Shown here: in pieces, positions 1 through 4,217 of the stretch
Layout of the letters: the number at the start of each line of letters is the position of its first letter
How positions within the stretch are numbered: position 1 is the stretch's first letter
DNA from: JAHFUI01 sp041485905
Lineage (GTDB): Bacteria > Acidobacteriota > Vicinamibacteria > Vicinamibacterales > CAVVIG01
Assembly (NCBI GenBank): GCA_041485905.1
Contig: JBGPKK010000177.1
Coordinates: 1 to 9,603, forward strand
DNA: 9,603 bases
Reading direction: 5' to 3'
The notes under the pieces: generated by a model
The model's input: only the letters and a program-made list of their open reading frames with translations
Told to the model about the DNA's origin: nothing
Databases searched by the model: none
Position numbers and translations under genes: made by a program

Positions 1-78
1 GCCCTGCTGGGCCGCAGTCCGCGTGACCAGAAGACCCAATATTGCAAACGTGAGCAGCTTAGAGGACTGGGTTCGCAT
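1..78 (-). CDS. Secreted protein, N-terminal signal peptide only (runs off the left edge)
   Basis: An ATG at 78 (minus strand) opens a frame that stays open for all 26 codons to the window edge. The translation is a textbook export signal: a short n-region with one Arg and one Lys (MRTQSSK), a hydrophobic core (LLTFAILGLLV) and a polar c-region ending TRTAAQQG, with a plausible signal peptidase I site after the Ala-Ala. The mature protein lies outside the window, so its function cannot be stated. No clear Shine-Dalgarno precedes the ATG. The start lies exactly where similarity to a DUF5615 toxin ends in another frame, which suggests the gene was brought next to that toxin by a deletion or insertion. 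Signal peptide character is seen directly; that this is an expressed gene is inference. Confidence 0.55.
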   Translation of the reverse strand, partial: MRTQSSKLLTFAILGLLVTRTAAQQG

Positions 79-155
79 TGGACTGTTCGGCCGTCGTGCC
101 CAACGAAGTACGGCACCAGCTGCCGAGGCAACTGCTCATCGAGCAGAACGCGCAC
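78..155 (-). pseudogene. DUF5615 PIN-like toxin, truncated after about 26 residues
   Basis: A GTG at 155 (minus strand) opens a frame reading VRVLLDEQLPRQLV, then a Gly-His-Asp motif and RTVQ. This matches the first strand and helix of DUF5615 (PIN-like, Mut7-C family), including the early acidic residues of the PIN-type site. It overlaps the last codons of the DUF433 gene, the usual DUF433-DUF5615 antitoxin-toxin order. After the Gln codon at 80-78 the frame stays open to the window edge, but its Cys/Trp/Arg-rich content no longer resembles the family, whose members run to about 110 residues. An unrelated signal-peptide frame begins at base 78. The later PIN acidic residues are therefore absent and the product should be inactive. 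A TGA at 164-162 limits the start to this GTG. Family recall is from memory, so identity is moderately sure. Confidence 0.6.
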
Positions 156-363
156 GGACGCTCAATGCTTCATGGGCGGCCTCGAGCGACGCCACTACCT
201 GCTCGCGCGTGACCGACGGAAAGGCGTCCACAAATTCTTCAACGCTATAGCCCCGTTCCAGGTAGTCGATGAGATTGCGGAAGGGTACGCGAGTGCCCTG
301 GAACACCGGCGTGCCGCCGAGGATGTCTGGGTCGCTGTGAACAACCGTCGTAGTGCCAGGCAT
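136..363 (-). CDS. DUF433 family antitoxin-like protein
   Basis: This 75-residue protein carries the DUF433 signature: DPDILGGTPVFQGTRVP at about residues 11-27, then a helical region with LERGYSVEEFVDAFPSV and a final helix (TREQVVASLEAAHEAL). DUF433 proteins are small, winged-helix-like DNA-binding partners usually encoded just upstream of a DUF5615 PIN-like protein and treated as type II antitoxins. That partner begins here inside the 3' end of this gene but is truncated. I chose the ATG at 363 rather than the in-frame GTG at 369 because the purine-rich ribosome site AAGGAAGGAG lies 5 bases before the ATG, whereas the GTG falls within it. The antitoxin looks complete and could be an orphan that still represses its own promoter. 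Length and motifs are seen; the antitoxin role is family knowledge. Confidence 0.85.
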   Translation of the reverse strand: MPGTTTVVHSDPDILGGTPVFQGTRVPFRNLIDYLERGYSVEEFVDAFPSVTREQVVASLEAAHEALSVRARSAR

Positions 364-432
364 GGCCACTCCTTCCTTCGAATTCTAACGCCGATCTCGC
401 TCGCTAGCCCGCACGTTACATCTCTCCGCAGG

Positions 433-540
433 TCAGTTCGAAAACGGGCCTCGCGGTCCAAAGCGACCACGCGGTCCGAAGAGAATGAGCGCGAGGACGA
501 ACAGCACGATCAAGTGCGGCAGGCCAATTGAGCTCAACAT
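433..540 (-). CDS. TatA-like microprotein, single membrane segment, no amphipathic helix
   Basis: A short frame begins MLSSIGLPHLIVLF and continues through a hydrophobic stretch to LFGPRGRFGPRGPFSN, then TGA. The pattern of Ile-Gly-Leu-Pro, one polar residue (His here, often Glu or Gln), about 14 hydrophobic residues and Phe-Gly-Pro matches the N-terminal transmembrane segment and hinge of TatA/TatE-type twin-arginine translocase subunits. The following amphipathic helix (normally KKLPELGR-like) is absent and replaced by a near-duplicate FGPRG unit. The length is 35 residues from the ATG at 540 (36 from the ATG at 543), against about 55-90 for TatA. An AGAGG motif lies 6 bases before the second ATG, and the frame starts 19 bases after the upstream stop. 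It could be a decayed tatA, a truncated paralogue, or a membrane microprotein. Two Tat-exported proteins are encoded further right, but a link is conjecture. Confidence 0.42.
   Translation of the reverse strand: MLSSIGLPHLIVLFVLALILFGPRGRFGPRGPFSN
445..480 (-). repeat. Imperfect 18-bp tandem duplication in the TatA-like frame
   Basis: Two adjacent 18-base units, 480-463 and 462-445 read on the minus strand, match at 13 of 18 positions and share the core GGACCGCG. They encode FGPRGR and FGPRGP. The duplication sits just after the membrane segment, where TatA proteins normally have a single FGP hinge followed by the amphipathic helix, so it may mark the event that shortened this protein. Confidence 0.5.
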
Positions 541-559
541 CATGCGCCTCTGAACGGCA

Positions 560-910
560 TCAACGTGTCGGTGGTCGCGTCGCTCCCGTCCGCCGAGAAT
601 TTGGGCGTCGAGCGGCAGGCTTCTTCGAGACGATGTTCTGCCAGGCGAGGGTCATCGCCTCTCCGAGCGTCTCGTCGTTAACTCCAGCGACTCCAGCGAC
701 TCCGTCCAGTCGGACCTTCGTACACCCTCCACGCCCCCACGCGCCGTTCTCGGGCGCGAACGTGTCGGGATGCTGCCGCACGACCTTCTGCTGCTGTTCC
801 GGTGTGAGCTTCACCATGCCGGACTGGTGATCGTGATGGAGGGTCGCGAAGATCTCGATGGCGCCATCCATTCCCAGCGCGATGCGGCGGAACCAGTCAG
901 CGCCCGGCAT
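560..910 (-). CDS. MmcQ/YjbR-like small protein with an apparent internal deletion
   Basis: The 116-residue product begins MPGADWFRRIALGMDGAIE, continues IFATLHHDHQSGMVKLTPEQ, and has the family-typical GAWGRGGCTKVRLDGV and ETLGEAMTLAWQNIV. These resemble the MmcQ/YjbR (CyaY-fold) proteins annotated as DNA-binding; their real biochemical role is poorly defined. In relatives I recall, about 14 residues with a GAHMGH-x-DFRV-type motif lie between the Ile-Glu and the Ile-Phe-Ala-Thr here joined at residues 19-20 (bases 854/853), so an in-frame deletion seems likely. A Val-Ala-Gly duplication at residues 71-76 comes from a 9-bp DNA repeat. The C-terminus is a basic, Pro/Arg-rich tail. The start at 910 lies 11 bases after the stop of the secreted-protein gene, with only a weak ribosome site. 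Whether the shortened protein folds is unknown. Confidence 0.72.
   Translation of the reverse strand: MPGADWFRRIALGMDGAIEIFATLHHDHQSGMVKLTPEQQQKVVRQHPDTFAPENGAWGRGGCTKVRLDGVAGVAGVNDETLGEAMTLAWQNIVSKKPAARRPNSRRTGATRPPTR
681..703. repeat. 9-bp tandem repeat (actccagcg), about 2.6 copies
   Basis: The plus strand shows actccagcg at 681-689 and 690-698, followed by a partial third unit at 699-703. Read on the minus strand inside the YjbR-like gene it encodes Val-Ala-Gly-Val-Ala-Gly-Val just before the NDETLGEA helix. The unit is a multiple of three, so copy-number change preserves the frame. Replication slippage is the likely origin. Confidence 0.8.
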
Positions 911-921
911 GTAGGCGGCGC

Positions 922-1620
922 TCAGCCTTTCGTCATGCCGAAGCCGGTAATCACGGCCTCGACGTTGTGCGTGAAGCGGAGGCCGTACACGCCGTCGGTG
1001 GACTGGATCTTCCCCGCGCCGACCAGTTGGGCCTTGTCGTAGCCGGCGACGACCGCACCATTGATGGAACACTCGGCGCGGTTACCCTTGACCGTCCAGG
1101 CGATCTCCTGCGTAACAGGCTGGCCCACGCCCGCGGCCTTGTGGACCGTCGGAAACGGCGTCTGCCTGAGCAGCGTAAACACCGCCGGACCGAATCCGCG
1201 CACGAGCGCCGTGCCGTCGCCGTACGCGACGCAGTATACAAAGGTCATCTGATCGGTTCCGAGATCGTGGCCACCGATCAAGATCCCGTACGAATGCGGA
1301 TGGCTGTTGAGCTCCATGAACTTCGGTTCGCGGAACGTGGCCTTCACCGTGTAGTCGCCGCTCGCCGTGTTCGCCGGATTCCAGTACGTCGTCGCCGGAC
1401 CGGCGGTCACGTGCAGCGCGTTGCCCTCCTGGACCAACTTCGAATCGTTGATCATGCGTCCCTGCCGGACCGAAGACGCATCGATCTTGCCGGTCCAACC
1501 CTGAACGAAAATGCCGCCGCCCGGGATGACGCGGTCGGGATCAAATCCCTGAGCATTGAGCAGCGCCCCCGCAACGAGGGCAACCGCGATAGCCGAAGCA
1601 GACGCAAGACCGACACGCAT
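922..1620 (-). CDS. Secreted beta-rich protein, DUF1080/LamG-like (concanavalin fold suspected)
   Basis: The 232-residue product starts with a signal peptide (residues 1-23: MRVGLA, a hydrophobic core, cleavage after LNAQ). The mature part is rich in alternating hydrophobic and polar strands and aromatics, for example KLVQEGNALHVTAGPATTYW at 61-80, GDYTVKATFREPKF at 88-101, SYGILIGGHDLG at 110-121 and QEIAWTVKGNRAECSINGAVV at 171-191. This order (low-quality coverage, field-effect measurement, 'GILIGG', hairpin with Ng-x-vv) is typical of DUF1080 or LamG-like jelly-roll domains that bind or cleave glycans. No catalytic residues can be assigned, so the call stops at fold level. The start is firm: AAGGAG lies 6 bases before the ATG at 1620. 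The gene begins 57 bases after the arsR stop on the same strand and may be co-transcribed with it. Confidence 0.72.
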   Translation of the reverse strand: MRVGLASASAIAVALVAGALLNAQGFDPDRVIPGGGIFVQGWTGKIDASSVRQGRMINDSKLVQEGNALHVTAGPATTYWNPANTASGDYTVKATFREPKFMELNSHPHSYGILIGGHDLGTDQMTFVYCVAYGDGTALVRGFGPAVFTLLRQTPFPTVHKAAGVGQPVTQEIAWTVKGNRAECSINGAVVAGYDKAQLVGAGKIQSTDGVYGLRFTHNVEAVITGFGMTKG

Positions 1621-1677
1621 AGCAATCTCCTTAGAAAGCCCGACTTCCCGCCTTCACGACTCAATCAAGGGCGGTCC

Positions 1678-2097
1678 TTATCTTACCGCGTGCCGCGAGC
1701 TCCCCCGCGCCTGTTCTCCACAGCACGGAAAGCTCGGCATCGCCATCGACGGGGGCAAGCAGCAGCCGGTCTTCTTGTGAAGCCGCTCTGCGTCCTTCTG
1801 AACGGCGTCCAGATGTCGGAGCGCATGCGTGACGGCTTGTTGGATAGTGCTCAGGACGGGATCGGTGGAGGCCGCGAGGCGGTAATGAATCCACAGTCCT
1901 TCCCTGCGCGTGGCGACGAGCCTAGCCCGCCGCAGGTACGCAAGATGGCGCGACGCTTTCGACTGCGGGATGCGCAGCGTCTCGTGAATGTGGCAGACGC
2001 ACACCTCGCCGGTCAGCAGGAGCGCCAGAATCCGCAGCCTGGTGGTATCGGCGAGCGCTTTGAACGCATGCGCCATGTCGCGCAGGGGTCGTTTCAT
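1678..2097 (-). CDS. arsR: ArsR-family arsenic-responsive repressor
   Basis: The 139-residue product is a winged-helix ArsR/SmtB repressor. Residues 9-30 (AHAFKALADTTRLRILALLL) form the dimer and first helices; EVCVCHIHETL at 31-41 is the arsenic-type metalloid site with Cys33 and Cys35 at the start of the recognition region; PQSKASRHLAYLRRARLV at 44-61 is the DNA-reading helix; REGLWIHYRL at 65-74 is the wing. In E. coli-type ArsR, As(III) binding at the equivalent Cys-Val-Cys releases DNA. The C-terminal tail adds two vicinal cysteine pairs, 112-113 and 125-126, which may form a second thiol site. AAGGCG lies 5 bases before the ATG. The gene diverges from arsM/arsC, and an AT-rich inverted repeat over its own start is the expected operator. 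Confidence 0.92.
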   Translation of the reverse strand: MKRPLRDMAHAFKALADTTRLRILALLLTGEVCVCHIHETLRIPQSKASRHLAYLRRARLVATRREGLWIHYRLAASTDPVLSTIQQAVTHALRHLDAVQKDAERLHKKTGCCLPPSMAMPSFPCCGEQARGSSRHAVR

Positions 2098-2119
2098 ATA
2101 TTCGCCTTGACAAATATAT
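2096..2119. promoter_or_regulatory. Candidate ArsR operator (AT-rich inverted repeat)
   Basis: ATATATT at 2096-2102 and AATATAT at 2113-2119 are perfect reverse complements separated by 10 bases. ArsR/SmtB repressors bind AT-rich imperfect 12-2-12-type dyads. This one stands out in GC-rich surroundings, covers the arsR start codon and ribosome site, and contains the -35 of the plus-strand promoter, so a bound dimer could block both directions. Confidence 0.65.
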
Positions 2120-2135
2120 CACGCGGGCCTATTTT
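2107..2135 (+). promoter_or_regulatory. Sigma70-type promoter for the arsM remnant and arsC
   Basis: A consensus -35 hexamer TTGACA (2107-2112) is followed by exactly 17 bases and a -10 of TATTTT (2130-2135), giving an expected start of transcription near 2142. The -35 lies within the putative ArsR operator. Downstream genes on this strand are arsM (broken), arsC and the monohaem protein gene. Confidence 0.7.
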
Positions 2136-2142
2136 AGACATG

Positions 2143-2160
2143 CGCATGCGTACGCATGCG
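2143..2160. repeat. Perfect 18-bp palindrome at the ars transcription start
   Basis: CGCATGCGTACGCATGCG is identical on both strands; each 8-base half, CGCATGCG, is itself a palindrome. It lies immediately after the predicted transcription start and 5 bases before the arsM ATG. In RNA it can form a 7-bp stem with a GUAC loop. It may be a second operator, a 5' leader hairpin affecting translation, or a chance repeat; nothing further is visible. Confidence 0.75.
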
Positions 2161-2165
2161 TCTTG

Positions 2166-2441
2166 ATGACTACGAACATTCAGACGAAAGTCCGCGAAGG
2201 AATACGTCGGCAAGCTGACCGCGTCCGGCTTCGAGGAGATTGAAATCGACCCCTGGCGCGTGTACCAGATCGACGACGCCCGAACGTTTCTCGCGGAGAG
2301 CGGCGTGGATGTGGACCGCGTCGCGCCGCAGATCGAGGGACGCTTCGCCAGCGCGTTCATCCGCGCCCGGAAGCCGGCGGCCCTCGGAGAGAAAACGACA
2401 AAAAGGACAAGTCCTGCTGCGGTCCCGATTGCTGCGCCTGA
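2166..2441 (+). pseudogene. arsM: Arsenite S-adenosylmethionine methyltransferase remnant (internally deleted, frameshifted)
   Basis: The ATG at 2166 opens MTTNIQTKVREG, a typical ArsM start, but this frame meets TGA at 2241-2243. From about 2197 a +1 frame carries the ArsM C-terminus: KEYVGKLTASGFEEIEIDPW, then VYQIDDARTFLAESG and IEGRFASAFIRARKP. The central 180 or so residues, including the SAM-binding Rossmann core and the catalytic cysteines, are missing; intact ArsM is about 265-285 residues. A second frame change at the A5 tract 2400-2404 returns to the ATG frame and exposes KSCCGPDCCA and a TGA, the Cys-rich tail common in bacterial ArsM. That TGA overlaps the arsC ATG (TGATG). ArsM methylates As(III) to volatile or less retained methylarsenicals in the cytosol; this copy cannot. 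The first twelve residues are matched from memory. Confidence 0.75.
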
Positions 2442-2854
2442 TGGACACCGTCATCTTCGCCTGCGTCCACAACGCCGGCCGTTCTCAAATGGCCGCGGGG
2501 TTCTTCAATCAGTTGGCCGACCCATCGCGCGCCAACGCTTCGTCTGCCGGCACCGAGCCCGGCACGCGCGTCCATCCGATTGTCGTGGACGCGATGCGAG
2601 AAGCCGGCGTGGACGTCTCTGCCAACCGGCCACAGCGGCTCACCGAGGATCTCGTTCGCGACGCGGCGCTCCTGGTCACCATGGGATGCGGCGACGCGTG
2701 TCCGTACGTGCCGGGGCTGGAGCGGGAGGACTGGCCTCTGCGCGATCCCAAGGACCTCCCTCTCGCGGAGGTACGGAAGATTCGCGACGAGGTGCGGGCG
2801 CACGTAGCCTCGCTGATTCGTTCTCGCAATTGGTCCCGGACCCCGGTACTGTAA
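2441..2854 (+). CDS. arsC: Arsenate reductase, thioredoxin-coupled LMW-PTP type
   Basis: The 137-residue product is an ArsC of the low-molecular-weight tyrosine phosphatase fold, reducing arsenate to arsenite in the cytosol with thioredoxin or a similar reductant. The anion-binding loop is CVHNAGRS, Cys8 to Ser15 (CX5R with Arg14). The redox relay pair is in MGCGDACP, Cys83 and Cys87. The LRDP motif with Asp102 corresponds to the general-acid Asp-Pro of LMW-PTPs. Length is normal and nothing is missing. The ATG at 2441 overlaps the arsM-tail stop as TGATG and has no good ribosome site of its own, so translation was probably coupled to arsM; loss of arsM reading could reduce its expression. 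The product, As(III), is the ArsR inducer. No efflux gene (arsB/acr3) is visible in the window. Confidence 0.93.
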   Translation: MDTVIFACVHNAGRSQMAAGFFNQLADPSRANASSAGTEPGTRVHPIVVDAMREAGVDVSANRPQRLTEDLVRDAALLVTMGCGDACPYVPGLEREDWPLRDPKDLPLAEVRKIRDEVRAHVASLIRSRNWSRTPVL

Positions 2855-2861
2855 TAAATAG

Positions 2862-4124
2862 ATGCGCCCCGTCCTGTCGGCCTGTTCGATCGCTGCGATC
2901 GCCTGTACCGTTCTTGGGACAACCGCCATCGTTCATTCGGGTCAGCTCAAGGACACGTTCGTCAATTGGACCGCGCATCCCGCCATTGAGTACGCCGCCA
3001 GGCCGACCACGGATCCTGTTGCCGAGCTGAATCGCCGGATACGGGACGGCACCACGCGGCTCCAGTACGACGGCCCCTCGGGCTATCTGCGGTCTGTTCT
3101 CGACGCGCTCAACGTGCCGGTCGAGTCGCAGATGGCGGTGTTCGTGAAAGACAGCGTTCAGGCCGCGCGAATCAGCCCCGGCAACCCGCGCACGATTTTC
3201 TTCAACGATTCGGTCGCCGTGGGCTGGGTACGCGGCGGCTTTGTCGAGCTCGCCTCGCAGGATCCCCGGCAGGGTGTCATCTTCTACAGACTGGAACGGT
3301 CGTGGAACGGCGCACCGCTGTTTACGCGATCGGACGGCTGCCTGGCGTGCCACAACACCTATGCGAGCACCGGCGTTCCCGGCATGCTGGTGCGCAGCGT
3401 CGGGCAGTACGAAGTCGATCATCACGTGCCGTTGGAACAGCGCTGGGGTGGCTGGTACGTCACCGGGAATCACGGGACGATCGAGCACCAGGGGAACGTC
3501 GAGCTCGAGAAATTGTTCGACAGACCGCGGGCAGCAAATCCGTTCAACTGGCCCTCCGCCGCCGGCAAGTTCGACCTGGCCGGCTATCTCTCCCCTCACA
3601 GCGACATCGTTGCGCTGCTGGTGTTCGAACATCAGATGCACATGATGAATCTCCTGAGTCGCATCGGGTGGGAGGCGCGCGTCGCGGCGTACGAAAAGCG
3701 GACCGGGAAAACAGCGGGCTCGGTGGACGAGCCCGTTCCCGTCGGTGATGCGGCACGAGAAGTCGTGGATTACCTGTTGTTCGTCGACGAAGCGCCGATG
3801 GGCGACGCCGTTCGGGGATCGACGAGCTTCGCAGAGAAGTTCGCGGCACAGGGTCCACGCGATCGGCAGGGACGGTCGTTGCGCCAATTGGATCTCACCC
3901 ACCGCCTCATGCGCTATCCGTGCAGCTACATGATCTACTCGCCGCTCTTCGAGGCCCTGCCAGCCGACGCGAAAGCGGCAATCTATCAGCGCATGTGGAC
4001 CATCCTGTCCGGCACTGACAAAGCCGCGAAGTACAGCCGCCTCTCGGCGGTCGATCGTCGGGCCATCATCGACATCCTCCGCGACACCAAGAAGGACCTG
4101 CCCGACTACTTTCGACGGGGTTAG
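2862..4124 (+). CDS. Exported monohaem cytochrome-like protein of unrecognised family
   Basis: The 420-residue product begins with a signal peptide (about residues 1-27, ending in AIVHSGQ) and contains one c-type haem site, CLACH at 160-164. Aromatic- and His-rich stretches follow (VDHHVPLEQRWGGWYVTGNH near 185-204; FEHQMHMMN at 255-263), and His or Met from these could supply the distal ligand. The C-terminal third is helical, with conserved-looking YPCSYMIYSPLFEALP (352-367) and RAIIDILRDTKKDLPDYF (400-417). I recognise the general type from Acidobacteriota and Planctomycetota hypothetical proteins but cannot name a family or reaction. It starts 7 bases after the arsC stop with no clear ribosome site, so it may be read with arsC. 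A periplasmic electron-transfer or oxidase role is inference from the haem alone. Confidence 0.82.
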   Translation: MRPVLSACSIAAIACTVLGTTAIVHSGQLKDTFVNWTAHPAIEYAARPTTDPVAELNRRIRDGTTRLQYDGPSGYLRSVLDALNVPVESQMAVFVKDSVQAARISPGNPRTIFFNDSVAVGWVRGGFVELASQDPRQGVIFYRLERSWNGAPLFTRSDGCLACHNTYASTGVPGMLVRSVGQYEVDHHVPLEQRWGGWYVTGNHGTIEHQGNVELEKLFDRPRAANPFNWPSAAGKFDLAGYLSPHSDIVALLVFEHQMHMMNLLSRIGWEARVAAYEKRTGKTAGSVDEPVPVGDAAREVVDYLLFVDEAPMGDAVRGSTSFAEKFAAQGPRDRQGRSLRQLDLTHRLMRYPCSYMIYSPLFEALPADAKAAIYQRMWTILSGTDKAAKYSRLSAVDRRAIIDILRDTKKDLPDYFRRG

Positions 4125-4181
4125 AACGACTTTGTCATTTCCGGCGATCTCGGCTTGGGGGTCCGCTTCACACCGAAAGCC

Positions 4182-4211
4182 GTGAAAGAAGCGGGCGTTT
4201 CGCGGTACACT
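4182..4211 (+). promoter_or_regulatory. Candidate promoter giving a leaderless MBL-fold mRNA
   Basis: TACACT at 4206-4211 (4 of 6 to TATAAT) ends 6 bases before the ATG at 4218, and GTGAAA at 4182-4187 (4 of 6 to TTGACA) stands 18 bases upstream. The start of transcription would fall on or next to the ATG. No ribosome site precedes this ATG, which fits leaderless initiation. Matches are modest, so this is tentative. Confidence 0.4.
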
Positions 4212-4217
4212 CGGTCG

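Noticed and set aside
1648..1676. CCGCC / GGCGG inverted repeat between arsR and the secreted-protein gene
   Set aside because: Five-base arms with a long loop are expected by chance at this GC content, and there is no T tract on the minus strand after it.
967..2166. Open plus-strand frame of 399 codons across the arsR and secreted-protein genes
   Set aside because: It lies antisense to two genes with clear family signatures and start signals; its translation is Arg-rich and low in recognisable motifs, as expected for a shadow frame in GC-rich DNA.
2260..3030. 256-codon plus-strand frame from the arsM C-terminus through arsC
   Set aside because: Only its first 46 or so codons are ArsM-like. 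The rest is an off-frame reading of arsC and the monohaem gene caused by the A5 frame change.
4163..4194. Hairpin CCGCTT / AAGCGG as a terminator for the monohaem gene
   Set aside because: The stem is short, its loop is about 20 bases, and the following sequence lacks a T run.
4155..4217. Upstream TTG start extending the MBL-fold protein by 21 residues
   Set aside because: It would place the twin-arginine signal internally and has no ribosome site; the ATG at 4218 gives a normal Tat N-terminus.
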